DNA of 64,000 nucleotides from Hymenobacter sp. YC55. Lineage in GTDB: Bacteria > Bacteroidota > Bacteroidia > Cytophagales > Hymenobacteraceae. The stretch lies in contig NZ_JARNTX010000001.1 of the NCBI RefSeq assembly GCF_029433095.1, forward strand, positions 310,001 to 374,000, given 5' to 3'. The notes beneath the pieces were generated by a model, which did no database searches, was not told where the DNA came from, and worked only from the letters and a program-made list of their open reading frames with translations. The position numbers and the translations under genes were made by a program. How positions within the stretch are numbered: position 1 is the first letter of the stretch; every line of letters starts with the position of its first letter. Positions 16,813-26,339 of the stretch are shown one piece after another.

Positions 16813-19800
16813 TTAGTGATCAGCTAACACAATACCTTCCTGTACTTGGTGGTGCACCAAGCTGCCAGCTGCTTTTTTCAGCGTGGAAGACCGACTCCAC
16901 TCCTGCATCTGGGCTTGCACTTCATCCGGCACTGTCCGCCGGGTGCGGCCTTGCACATCAGCGTAAGCTTCGATGAGCTTGCGAGTGTTGCGAAGCGGCG
17001 TGGTGGGCAAGTACGGTAGCACAGTGTCCAGTATCTGACGCAGGGCATCATCGGTGGCGGAACTAACCGCACGGGCCTGCGCTAGCGTGTCGGTTAGGCG
17101 CTGTATGGGCACAAACTCGGCGGCGAGCAGTTTGCCTAGTGCCGCTCCCAGAACCGTAGGCACCAAGCGGCCCGTCGGCACCGCCGACAGCAACACTTCC
17201 AGCGCAAGCGCCCTGCATAGGGGCGCTTGGTGCGTGAGGCCAATGGCAAGCAGCGCGGAAGTAATTTCGTTGAAGCACGGGCCGGCACCGAGCAGCGAGT
17301 TCAACACTTGTTGCATAATGCCCCGCCCCTCCTGACCATCGGTGCGGCAGGCGGTGCGCAGTACGTGCCAGTACAGCGGATCGGGGTTGTTGGGCAGCAT
17401 CGAAAGCAAAAACGGCAAATCAGGCTCTAGCGCCCAGATATTGTAGTGTTCTTTTTGCTTAAGCTGTGCGTGCAAAGAATACAAGAGCAAAGGCGAAGGG
17501 GGCATCTCGCCTTCGTGAAGAGTGGGCACACATAACTCCTGCCACAGTTGCGTCACCTTGGGTTGCTCCGTATTCCAAGTTTGCCAAAACGTGTGCGACT
17601 TCTGCTTGAACCCCCAACCTGGCTGCCAAGGTGCCGCCAGCCCCGGATAATCGGCCAGCGGGCGTAGCTCTTCCAGTGGCGCGTAGGGGTGGCGGGTGCG
17701 CGCGGCCACTGCCCACAGCCAAGGCAGTGCCTCAAGCAAGGGAATGGGCGCGCTGCTCGGCCGAAAAGGTATAAGCCTGCTGAGCCGTTCCGTGAAAACC
17801 TTCACTAACGATCTGTTGGTAGAGAAGGCTGGAAGGGGGGCAAGTTCCGAGGCCGGCGCCAGAAACCATTGCAGCAATTCGCGCAGCCCTGCGTGCTGGA
17901 GCTGCGGTAGCTGCTGCCGGGCCACGGCAGCATCGGCTTCTGCGCGGAAGGCAGTGCGAGCCAGCGCCAAGGTTAAGTCGGCGGAATCAGGCGTCTGGTC
18001 TGCTGCTTGGTAGCTGAGTAGCTTCTGCACCAGCACCGAAGGCGCTACCCAAAAGGGGGCGTGGCTAGGCGTACTAAGTTGAAGCAAGGGTTTAGCAACG
18101 GTCCGCAGCTGATTTTCCACTGCTGATAGCCGCTGCTGCTCCACCCGTAGCAGCGGATCGGGACTGTTGTATTGGTGGTCGGTAAGTGATACTTGCGGTA
18201 TTGCTTGGCGCGCAAAGCCGGTCGCCCAGCTAATTAGCAGTGCTTGCGTTAGCTCGCGCTGTCCGTTGCCATTGGTGCGAAAGTCATAGCGGAGCAGGGT
18301 GGCAGTAGCTTCTTCCTCGGTTCTGTCTTTGAGAACCCAAGGCAGCGCCTGTTGCAAGTAAGGACGAAGTTGCTGCATGTAGTTGTCCGGAAACTGGTGC
18401 CGGAGTTGCAGGAGCCCATCCAGCCACCGTTCCCAGGCCGCAGGGTTGTCATATTGCAGCACTTGGGCAGTCAGAAACAGCAATTCATGCCAATCACGCA
18501 CCGGTGCTATAGCTGTTGCAGCGGAAATGTCCGGGACGAAATAGGTTTGTGGCATATAGCTGGTGCCGGCACCATCGGTGCTAGTTCCCGAGGCATGGGT
18601 TGGCAAAAAGGGAACAAGTAAAGTGCGAGGTGCCGCGGCCAACAAATCAGCGTAGAGGCCAATGGTGTCGGTGATTTCAACTGCTTCGGTGGTAGTTAGC
18701 AGAGGCTTTTTGGCTCCTAGAATCTTGGTCAGCAACTTAGCGGCCCGCTCTTGCACGGCAGCATCGGCATTGGCCAGAGCAGAAGCAGCTAGTTGCCCAA
18801 GGTTGGGAGCAAGGGTTGGCTCGTGTTTTAACTGTTTTTCAAAAGTGCTAAGGAGCGTGCGGAGGCCAGTTTTCAGATCTTGGCGCAACATGAGTCCCTC
18901 GGCGTAGAGCAAGAGCGGCGCCGGCTCGAAGTCAGATTCTGTCCAAAGGTCCTTGAGTTGGTCGAGGGCGAAGTTGACCACTTGCGGCAGCGGATGCGCC
19001 AGTAACTCCACTAGCTCGCTTTGCCGCGACAGCCGTTCAGCTTTTGTCGGTTTCAAGGTCACAAACAAGTTCTTGAACCAGGTCAGGAGTGGGCGCCGGA
19101 AGTCGCGGCGTAGTGCCAGCAGGCTGCGCGTGAGCAAGTCGGCGCGGTCGAGGTGGTTGGAAGCAACTAACTTCAGCAAAAGATCTAGCCAATGCACCAC
19201 TTGCGGTGGGTACGCTTTATTCCAGGTTTGCCAGTTCATCGGCGCTGCCAGTTTCCACTTTCCAATGGTCATTCTCGGCTGCACATGGGCATATACCCCA
19301 TCAATAGTGGTGTCGAAGTCGAAGATCAACGGCAAGTCCCGGTCGGCTAACATGGTATCGGCTTGTAGCTTTTGCGCTATAACCTCCAAGGCATCTGCCG
19401 GAACCGGGTTCATATCGCTCAGCTCGGTGGCTAGCACATGCAGCAAACCTGGCAAAGCAGTAGCAAACAGCCGGGGATTGTAAGCAAGCAGTTGCCGATT
19501 CTCCAATTCGCGCAGAAACGCGTAGTCTGGTCGGCTCCAGGGGTTACGCTCCGACGCTTGCACTAAAAAGTCGCCTAACCAATCGGGCCGCGCGTGCTCA
19601 AGCACCGTCCAGAAGAACGGCATGTGCTTGCTGCTTAGCTGGCTTATCTGAAAACTTGGGCTGAAGGCTTCCTTGCGAGAATACGTTTTCAAGCCCGTTA
19701 GCTGCAGCATCATTTGTTGTTCAGGCGTGCCAACGGTGCCCCAGCTGCCCGATGTGAGCTGTTGAAATTGGTCTAACTCTCTTTTCAAGCTTTTAGCTTT

Positions 19801-19914
19801 TTTTCGGACGGCTACTATCTCGGTTTTAGGTAGCTCCAGTAAAAAATTAACTAGCTCAGCAGCGCTTTTGTGACGGATAATGTGCTCGAATGTGTCGACG
19901 GCGGTATTAGCCAT
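16813..19914 (-). CDS. DUF6493-like large protein, partner of the SWIM protein
   Basis: 1033 residues, soluble, with no signal peptide or membrane segment. I match it, with moderate certainty, to the DUF6493 group of large helical proteins that occur next to SWIM zinc-finger genes. The N-terminal helix AAELVNFLLELPKTEI and the Lys-rich VRKKAKSLKRELDQF lead into a long series of Leu-rich helices (for example LPQVVNFALDQLKDLW, ADAAVQERAAKLLTKI) that look like HEAT-type repeats. The start codon lies 57 bases after the SWIM gene's stop on the same strand, so the two form a unit. In some bacteria comparable loci also carry MoxR-type AAA ATPase and VWA genes; none are present here. Function unknown. 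Confidence 0.6.
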   Translation of the reverse strand: MANTAVDTFEHIIRHKSAAELVNFLLELPKTEIVAVRKKAKSLKRELDQFQQLTSGSWGTVGTPEQQMMLQLTGLKTYSRKEAFSPSFQISQLSSKHMPFFWTVLEHARPDWLGDFLVQASERNPWSRPDYAFLRELENRQLLAYNPRLFATALPGLLHVLATELSDMNPVPADALEVIAQKLQADTMLADRDLPLIFDFDTTIDGVYAHVQPRMTIGKWKLAAPMNWQTWNKAYPPQVVHWLDLLLKLVASNHLDRADLLTRSLLALRRDFRRPLLTWFKNLFVTLKPTKAERLSRQSELVELLAHPLPQVVNFALDQLKDLWTESDFEPAPLLLYAEGLMLRQDLKTGLRTLLSTFEKQLKHEPTLAPNLGQLAASALANADAAVQERAAKLLTKILGAKKPLLTTTEAVEITDTIGLYADLLAAAPRTLLVPFLPTHASGTSTDGAGTSYMPQTYFVPDISAATAIAPVRDWHELLFLTAQVLQYDNPAAWERWLDGLLQLRHQFPDNYMQQLRPYLQQALPWVLKDRTEEEATATLLRYDFRTNGNGQRELTQALLISWATGFARQAIPQVSLTDHQYNSPDPLLRVEQQRLSAVENQLRTVAKPLLQLSTPSHAPFWVAPSVLVQKLLSYQAADQTPDSADLTLALARTAFRAEADAAVARQQLPQLQHAGLRELLQWFLAPASELAPLPAFSTNRSLVKVFTERLSRLIPFRPSSAPIPLLEALPWLWAVAARTRHPYAPLEELRPLADYPGLAAPWQPGWGFKQKSHTFWQTWNTEQPKVTQLWQELCVPTLHEGEMPPSPLLLYSLHAQLKQKEHYNIWALEPDLPFLLSMLPNNPDPLYWHVLRTACRTDGQEGRGIMQQVLNSLLGAGPCFNEITSALLAIGLTHQAPLCRALALEVLLSAVPTGRLVPTVLGAALGKLLAAEFVPIQRLTDTLAQARAVSSATDDALRQILDTVLPYLPTTPLRNTRKLIEAYADVQGRTRRTVPDEVQAQMQEWSRSSTLKKAAGSLVHHQVQEGIVLADH

Positions 19915-19971
19915 GGAATTGACGGTTGAATAACGAGGAATAGAGAAATCAGTAGGCGAAGCGCCCAGCTA

Positions 19972-21315
19972 CTAGCGCGCAAAGCGCATTTGCGCTGCCA
20001 AGATGTGCTTGCAAGGGCCACGCTGGCCTTGCTGACCGCTGAACCACGAGCAGGTGCAGCGCGTATTCTCGCTGCCGCCTACTACCACCGTGTGCCACAC
20101 GCCCGTGCCGCGCACCAGTACTTCGGTGCGGCCACCCGCACCTATGCCCACGAGCTGCACATCATCAGTAGCTTCGAGCAGGGCCCGGGCGTTTTTCAGG
20201 CGCGGATTTAGGCTCACAATGCGGCCCATCTTGAAAGGCAGGCGGCGGTAGAAGTGTTGGTTGTCGGCGAGGTCGAAGCCAAGCAGGCCCATGGCTGAGA
20301 GGCTGGCGCAGAGCCGATCCACGGTGTTAGGAGCCAAGTCGTTTTCAAGAGCAAACACACTTGGGTTAAACACTTCGTTTCCCCGAAACAGGCGGTTGGC
20401 ACCCACCACCCATTCCGCGGGTAGTTCCTCCATCAACGTGTCGAGCTGGTTGCCTTCGCCGGAAAATCCGCGCCATACATCCGCCGACAACGCCAGCAAA
20501 AACCGCTGCCCACCACCTAGCTCCAGCACAAAGGCTGAGGACTGCTCGTCGGGTGTGGCGAACACACGCACTGCCTCACAAAGTGGCAGCAACCCTTCGA
20601 GCAGCCGCAACCGATGCCCACCGCCTATGCGCACGGCACCTGCACTAGGTACGGGCGAGAAGCTCGGGCGAGGACCGCGCAGCACCAAGAAATAGTCGGT
20701 TTTGGCGGCGCCAGCGGGCAGGCTTTGCATCAGCTGCATGGCTTGCACGCGGGTGAGGCGCAGCTTTTCTTCCATAAGGGCCAAGTAAGCTTGCACACTC
20801 GTTAGGCCCTTGATCCAGCGTTCCGGCAGGGCCACTTTGCGTTCCACCACCTTGCCAGCAGCCCGCTCCAACGTTACCTCCTTTTCGCCCACCGACAACA
20901 GTACGGGCTCGGTGCGCGCAATGCGGGCTAGGGCATTAACCATCGGCTCGTTGAAATCGACGTTGGTGGTGCCACTGCTCAGAAACTCGCCATCTAGCGC
21001 CTCCGAGTTTAGGTCGAGGCGGGCATAGACACCGTTGCACGACGAAAATGACTCGAAGCGTAGCTGCCCCGCGCCGGCCGTCACGATAGGGTCGCGGAGG
21101 GCTGCGCTTTGCGGCACGAACCGAGAAGCTACCACTTTGGCCAGGGTGCTTAGGCTCCGGGCAGCCAACCAAGAGTCCCGCAAACGGCCCCAAAAAAAGC
21201 AGGACGTACCGGTGGAGGCTTGCTCTTCGGCGAAGGCCGAAAGAAGCAGGGCGTTGCCCTCAGGGCGAGCTTCTAGCGCGGAAGGCCGCGCATACGCGTA
21301 GGCGAAATCAGACAT
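19972..21315 (-). CDS. SWIM zinc-finger protein
   Basis: 447 residues from ATG 21315 (MSDFAYAYARPSALEA); the frame opens a little earlier but that adds an unsupported leader. The C-terminus has the SWIM motif CxC-x12-CxH, as CTCSWFSGQQGQRGPCKH, which binds zinc and probably DNA or protein. The remaining part is mixed alpha/beta without a familiar catalytic motif. It is the first gene of a two-gene unit with the DUF6493-like gene. E. coli YehQ is a distant analogue in a cluster with a MoxR ATPase and VWA protein; its role is also unclear. Motif call is firm, function is unknown. Confidence 0.8.
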   Translation of the reverse strand: MSDFAYAYARPSALEARPEGNALLLSAFAEEQASTGTSCFFWGRLRDSWLAARSLSTLAKVVASRFVPQSAALRDPIVTAGAGQLRFESFSSCNGVYARLDLNSEALDGEFLSSGTTNVDFNEPMVNALARIARTEPVLLSVGEKEVTLERAAGKVVERKVALPERWIKGLTSVQAYLALMEEKLRLTRVQAMQLMQSLPAGAAKTDYFLVLRGPRPSFSPVPSAGAVRIGGGHRLRLLEGLLPLCEAVRVFATPDEQSSAFVLELGGGQRFLLALSADVWRGFSGEGNQLDTLMEELPAEWVVGANRLFRGNEVFNPSVFALENDLAPNTVDRLCASLSAMGLLGFDLADNQHFYRRLPFKMGRIVSLNPRLKNARALLEATDDVQLVGIGAGGRTEVLVRGTGVWHTVVVGGSENTRCTCSWFSGQQGQRGPCKHILAAQMRFAR

Positions 21316-21809
21316 AACTATATAGCTTAGGTTTCGGGCCCTAAGTAAGGGCAATATTATTAGTAATACTAATTTATTTAGTAGAAAATATTGGCTCTAA
21401 TAAAGCCCTTGTGCTAATAATGTTAGTTGTATGCATTAGGCTGATTGCTTGCCTTGTTTCTATTGCAACTACTTACAAAAGCCAGTTTTCTTATTGAAAT
21501 GCTCAGACTTGCCATTCAAGCGATGATAAGTAGAATAGATAGGCTGCAACTCCCACGGCGTAGTGCGTTCAGCTAAAGTTGAAAGCACAGTATCATTAGG
21601 GTTACATAAACTGTAGCCTGTTAGGCTAAAGAAATTAGGAGAAGTAATGGAGGCTTTGCTGCATGAGTAGGCTAACTCTTGTAGTACCTAAGTGCGCTTC
21701 ACCAGTGTGCAAAGGCAGGAGTGTGTTAGTTCGAGCCAGGGGCAAAAAAAGAACGTCAGACCCGGATAAGGTCTGACGTTCTTTTAAAGGCGCAGAGAGA
21801 ATAGAATAG
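21316..21809. other. Intergenic region between SWIM unit and RND operon 2
   Basis: About 494 bases. The side next to the SWIM gene (21340-21480) is AT-rich and probably holds its promoter. A terminator for RND operon 2 lies at 21748-21785. Nothing else recognised. Confidence 0.5.
21748..21785. terminator. Terminator at the end of RND operon 2
   Basis: AAAGAACGTCAGACC and GGTCTGACGTTCTTTT form a long stem around CGGATAA. It lies 25 bases beyond the permease stop; A- and T-runs on both sides make it active in either direction. Confidence 0.85.
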
Positions 21810-24800
21810 CTACGCTGGAGTTGGGTATTGCCCTTCGCCGGCTGGCTTATCAGGTGCCGGACCACCGTGCTCCTCATCAGGCTTGTAATTAGCTTCCAAC
21901 TCAGCCAATTTCTCTTTGCCGTAGGCGAAGCGCGTAATGATAACATACAGCACCGGCACGATGAAAATAGCCAGCAGGGTAGCCGAGAGCATACCGCCAA
22001 GCACAGTCCAACCGATAGTCTGGCGGCTTTGGGCACCAGCTCCGGATGCAAACACCAGCGGCAGTACCCCCAAGATGAAGGCCAGCGAGGTCATGACGAT
22101 AGGGCGTAAACGCAGCCGCACCGCTTCCAGGGTAGCGTCTACCAGCGGCATGCCCTTATCCACCCGTTCCTTGGCAAATTCGATAATCAGAATGGCGTTC
22201 TTGGCCGACAAACCAATCAGCGTAATCAAACCGATTTGCGCGTACACGTTGTTGGTCAGCCGCGGAATAAGTGTAAGCGCCAGGATAGCACCAAACGCTC
22301 CTACCGGCACGGCTAGCAGTACCGAAAATGGCACCGACCAACTTTCGTAGAGTGCTGCCAGGAACAAGAATACGAAGGCAATGGACAAGGCGAAGATGTA
22401 CACCGTCTGCCCACCGGCCAACAGTTCCTCGCGGCTCAATCCTGAAAATTCGAAGCCATACCCTTGGGGCAGCGCCTGGGCGGCCGTTTCCTGCAAGGCC
22501 TTAATGGCGTCGCCGGAGCTATAACCGGGGGCGGGGTTACCGTTGATTTCGGCCGAGCGAAACAGGTTGTAGTGCGAGATAAGCGGCGCGCTTTCCGACC
22601 GTTTGTAGGATGTAAGCGTGCTTAGCGGCACCATGCCCCCTCTGTTGTTGCGCACGTAGTACTGCCCGAGGTTGCTGATGTCGCCGCGGTACATGGAGTC
22701 GGCCTGCGTCACGACGCGGAAGTTGCGGCCGTATACTGTAAAGTCGTTGACGTAGGCGCTACCGAGGTAGGTACGCAGGGCCGTGCCCACATCGGAAATC
22801 GAAACGCCCAGTTTCTTGGTTTTCTCCCGGTCGATGGTGAGCTGATAGCCGGGCGTGTTGGCGGTGAAGAACGAGAACGGACCGGCAATTTCGGGCCGCT
22901 TACGCAAGGCGCCGAGGAAGTTCTGCAAGGTGGCATCGAAGTTCTTGATGTCGCCGCCCGCTTCGCGCTCCTGAAGCACAAACGAGAAACCACCGGTGTT
23001 GCCGAGACCCGGAATAGCGGGCGGCGAAATCACCACGATGTTGGCTTCCTTGAGGCGGCTCAGGCGTTTTTGCACGGTGGCAATCAGCCCCTGCAATTGC
23101 AGTTCCTTGTCTTTGCGCTCTTCCCATGGCTCCAACTGGCAAAACACGGTGCCGCTGTTCGATTTCGAGGAGAAGTTTACGGCGTTCAAACCACCCAAGC
23201 CCGCATAGTGACGGATGCCTTTCACTTGGCTAAGCTCCTTCATAATCTCGTTCAGGGTGCTTACCGTCCGGCCCGTTGAGGAAGCTTCCGGCAAGTTGAA
23301 CGTCACAATAATCCGGCCTTCGTCCTCGGTTGGAATAAAGCCGCCCGGCTTCTTGACAAACATGAATACAGTGGCCGCTACAATGAGCACCAGAATAATC
23401 ACCACCGAGCGGGAGTGCTTGATGCCCCGGTGTACTCCATTGCCATATTTGCCCGTCACCTTGTCGAACCAGGTGTTGAACTTGAAGAACAGCTTGTCGA
23501 TACCGCCCGATTTTTCGTTACGCTTGTGGGGCTTAAGCAGCAGCACGCACAAAGCCGGTGTGAGCGACAAGGCCACAAAGGCCGAAATCAGTACCGAAAT
23601 AGCAATGGTAATGGCGAACTGCTGGTACAGGCGGCCCGTGATACCGGGGATGAAACCTACCGGCACAAATACCGCCGCCAAGATCAAGGCAATGGCAATA
23701 ACTGGCGCCGAAATTTCGCGCATGGCCTCCAACGTAGCGTCCATTGCACTCAGGCCCCGCTCGTTCATGTTGTGTTCCACCGCTTCCACCACCACAATGG
23801 CGTCGTCGACCACAATACCAATGGCCAGCACAAAGCCGAACATCGTGAGCGTATTGATGGTGAAGCCCAGCGGGATAAAGAAGATGAATGTGCCCACGAT
23901 GGACACCGGAATTGCCAGTACCGGAATAAGCGTTGAGCGCCAGCTTTGCAGGAAGATGAACACCACCACCACAACCAGCAGCAGGGCTTCTACCAGCGTG
24001 TGCAGCACTTCCTCGATGGATACCTGCACCACCGAAGCGGCCTCGAAGGGCACCACATAGTCAAGGTCGGCGGGGAATTGCTTTTTCAGGTCCGCCATGG
24101 TGGCATTCACGTTCTCGAACGTTTCGAGGGCGTTGGCACCGGGGGCCTGGTATACCAGCAGGTAGGCCGCGCGCTTACCGTCCACAAACGAGTTGTTGCC
24201 GTAGTTGAACTTGCCAAGTTCCAGGCGGGCCACATCTTTCAGATACACCACCGAGTTGTCCTCGGGCTGCGTTTTCACCACGATGTTGCCGAATTCCTCG
24301 GTGGTGGTCAAGCGGCCTTTCACAAACACAATGTATTCGAAGGTCTGGCCGGTTTGCTGGGGCGGGGCACCAATGGAACCAGCAGCAATCTGCGCGTTCT
24401 GCTCCTGAATGGCGGCTGTTACTTCTTGGGCCGTAACGCCGAGCTGCGAGAGTTTATCGGGGTTCAGCCACACGCGCATCGAGAAGTCGTCGGCGCGCGA
24501 CACAATATCCCCCACGCCTTTGGTACGCAGCAGAGCGTCCTTCACGAACACGTTAGCGTAGTTGTCGAGGAAGGTGGTATTGTGAGTGCCTTTGGGGGCG
24601 TACATGGCCACCAGCATCAGAATACTGGGGTTACGCTTGCGCACTACTAGGCCCAAGCGCTGTACTTCCTGCGGCAGCGTGGGCTGGGCAATGCCTACGC
24701 GGTTCTGCACGTCGAGGGCGGCAATGTTGATGTCGGTGCCCACCTCGAAGTTGACGGTCATGCTCATCTGACCGTTGCTGGTGCTGTTGCTTTGCAAGTA

Positions 24801-25031
24801 GGTCATGCCGGGTGTGCCGTTGACTTGCACTTCCACGGGCGTAGCTACGGTTTGCTCTACGGTCTGGGCATCGGCACCGGTATAGGTACCGCTTACCGAA
24901 ACGGTAGGGGGCGTGATTTCTGGATATTGCCCAATAGGCAAATTCAGAATAGCCAGCGCCCCTACCAGCACGATTACCAGCGAACTGACAATGGCCGTGA
25001 CGGGGCGCCTAATAAAGGTTTCTGCAATCAT
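21810..25031 (-). CDS. RND efflux permease, HAE1/AcrB family, operon 2
   Basis: Proton-driven inner-membrane multidrug-type pump, 1073 residues, close to AcrB/MexB in layout. It opens with MIAETFIRRPVTAIVSSL and the conserved LPIGQYPEITPPTV. The proton relay is complete: the VVDDAIVVVEAVEHNM motif in helix 4 and Lys944 in IGLSAKNAILIIEFAKE of helix 10. FIPTEDEG and the C-terminal GWTVLGGMLSAT are family marks. It is the last gene of a TolC-adaptor-permease operon, 108 bases after the adaptor. Exported substrate unknown; HAE1 pumps handle hydrophobic and amphiphilic compounds including antibiotics and bile-like molecules. Confidence 0.95.
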   Translation of the reverse strand: MIAETFIRRPVTAIVSSLVIVLVGALAILNLPIGQYPEITPPTVSVSGTYTGADAQTVEQTVATPVEVQVNGTPGMTYLQSNSTSNGQMSMTVNFEVGTDINIAALDVQNRVGIAQPTLPQEVQRLGLVVRKRNPSILMLVAMYAPKGTHNTTFLDNYANVFVKDALLRTKGVGDIVSRADDFSMRVWLNPDKLSQLGVTAQEVTAAIQEQNAQIAAGSIGAPPQQTGQTFEYIVFVKGRLTTTEEFGNIVVKTQPEDNSVVYLKDVARLELGKFNYGNNSFVDGKRAAYLLVYQAPGANALETFENVNATMADLKKQFPADLDYVVPFEAASVVQVSIEEVLHTLVEALLLVVVVVFIFLQSWRSTLIPVLAIPVSIVGTFIFFIPLGFTINTLTMFGFVLAIGIVVDDAIVVVEAVEHNMNERGLSAMDATLEAMREISAPVIAIALILAAVFVPVGFIPGITGRLYQQFAITIAISVLISAFVALSLTPALCVLLLKPHKRNEKSGGIDKLFFKFNTWFDKVTGKYGNGVHRGIKHSRSVVIILVLIVAATVFMFVKKPGGFIPTEDEGRIIVTFNLPEASSTGRTVSTLNEIMKELSQVKGIRHYAGLGGLNAVNFSSKSNSGTVFCQLEPWEERKDKELQLQGLIATVQKRLSRLKEANIVVISPPAIPGLGNTGGFSFVLQEREAGGDIKNFDATLQNFLGALRKRPEIAGPFSFFTANTPGYQLTIDREKTKKLGVSISDVGTALRTYLGSAYVNDFTVYGRNFRVVTQADSMYRGDISNLGQYYVRNNRGGMVPLSTLTSYKRSESAPLISHYNLFRSAEINGNPAPGYSSGDAIKALQETAAQALPQGYGFEFSGLSREELLAGGQTVYIFALSIAFVFLFLAALYESWSVPFSVLLAVPVGAFGAILALTLIPRLTNNVYAQIGLITLIGLSAKNAILIIEFAKERVDKGMPLVDATLEAVRLRLRPIVMTSLAFILGVLPLVFASGAGAQSRQTIGWTVLGGMLSATLLAIFIVPVLYVIITRFAYGKEKLAELEANYKPDEEHGGPAPDKPAGEGQYPTPA

Positions 25032-25139
25032 GAGGAGTATCTCTGTTGGCGCACTGCCAAAGTGTACTTACTGCGTATTTGAAAAATTTACACTGCCATG
25101 CTAGACCAGTGGGTGCTGGAGCAAGCATGGCGTTCTTCG

Positions 25140-26315
25140 CTATTTGGCACCACCGCCGGCGGCTGGTGCACCGGTACCAGCTTGGCCCTGGGTTCCTGCT
25201 TGCGGAGGCGTACCCACCTGAATCTGGCCACCGTCGCGCAGACGCTGCAAGCCCTCGGTCACTACTTTGTCGCCTTCCTTAATGCCTTCCATCACCACTA
25301 TCTGGTCGCGTAGGCGTGGGCCGAGCTGCACCTTGCGCTGATAAGCCTTGCTGCTGTCGCCGGCTATGAACACGAAATTCTCACCCATCTGCTCGACAAT
25401 GGCTTTATAGGGAATAACAATGCGGCGGCCCGACTGGCGGTTGAGCACGCGCAACACGGTGCTCATGCCGTCTTTGAGCTGGCGCTTGGGGTTCGTGAAC
25501 TGCACCCGAATCTGCACAGTACCCGTTTCCTGGTTTACCCCCCGGTCGATGGCCAAGATTTTGCCGGGCTGCTGATAAGCCGTACCATCGGGCAGGATCA
25601 GGCGAAACGTGGAATCGTTGCGGCCCGAAGCCTGGCGCTGTAATTCGGCGAAACGGCTCAGATCCGCTTCGGTCACCACAAAGTCTACCCCCATAGGGTC
25701 TTCGGCACTCATGGTGTTGAGCAAGGTAGTACCCGGACTAACCTGAGAACCCAAGCGCACCTGCGAAATACCAATGCGGCCCGTGAAAGGAGCTTTTACC
25801 AGCGAATAGTCGAGGTCGGTGCGGGCCAGGGCCACGCCGGCTTGCGCTTCGGCCACTTGGCTTTGAGCGGTAGCATATGCTGTTTGGGCGTTGTCCACAA
25901 TCTGGCGGGCAATAGCGTCTTGCTTAGCCAGTCGCTCGTAGCGCTCCAGGTTCACTTGAGCATTCTGCACGGTGGCTTGCGTGCTGCGCAAAGCGGCCTG
26001 CGCCTGCTGGTAAGCCGCTTGATAGCGGCGACGGTCGATTTCGTAGAGGGTTTTGCCCTTCGGCACTACTTCACCCTCTTTAAAGGAAATGTTGGTAATG
26101 AAGCCGGCCACTTGGCTGCGCAGCTCCACATTGTTGATGGCCACGACGGTGGCCGGGTACTCGTCGTAATACACGGCGTCGGTGGTGCGGGCGTCAACCA
26201 ACGTTACGGGGGTGGCAGGCGGCGGGCCAGCGGGCTTATCGGCTTCTTTGTTGCCGCAGCTTGTCCACACAAACAGGCCTGTGGCGTAAGACAGGGCAAG
26301 GATGGTCTTCTTCAT
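25140..26315 (-). CDS. RND periplasmic adaptor lipoprotein, AcrA type, operon 2
   Basis: 391 residues. The N-terminus is a lipoprotein signal with lipobox WTSC at about residue 20, so unlike the adaptor of operon 1 it is lipid-anchored, as in AcrA and MexA. The order is a barrel strand, lipoyl half GFITNISFKEGEVVPKGKTL, helical hairpin with repeated QAQAALRSTQATVQNAQVNL, the second lipoyl half VKAPFTGRIGISQVRLGSQV, and the barrel and proximal domains. The C-terminus is a Gly/Ala/Gln-rich tail. It lies 24 bases after the TolC-like gene, which shows tight coupling. Confidence 0.94.
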   Translation of the reverse strand: MKKTILALSYATGLFVWTSCGNKEADKPAGPPPATPVTLVDARTTDAVYYDEYPATVVAINNVELRSQVAGFITNISFKEGEVVPKGKTLYEIDRRRYQAAYQQAQAALRSTQATVQNAQVNLERYERLAKQDAIARQIVDNAQTAYATAQSQVAEAQAGVALARTDLDYSLVKAPFTGRIGISQVRLGSQVSPGTTLLNTMSAEDPMGVDFVVTEADLSRFAELQRQASGRNDSTFRLILPDGTAYQQPGKILAIDRGVNQETGTVQIRVQFTNPKRQLKDGMSTVLRVLNRQSGRRIVIPYKAIVEQMGENFVFIAGDSSKAYQRKVQLGPRLRDQIVVMEGIKEGDKVVTEGLQRLRDGGQIQVGTPPQAGTQGQAGTGAPAAGGGAK

Positions 26316-26339
26316 ATAAAAACTAGGAGCAGCAGGAGC

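Noticed and set aside
23215..24060. 281-codon open frame opposite RND permease 2
   Set aside because: Antisense shadow of a full-length AcrB-like gene.
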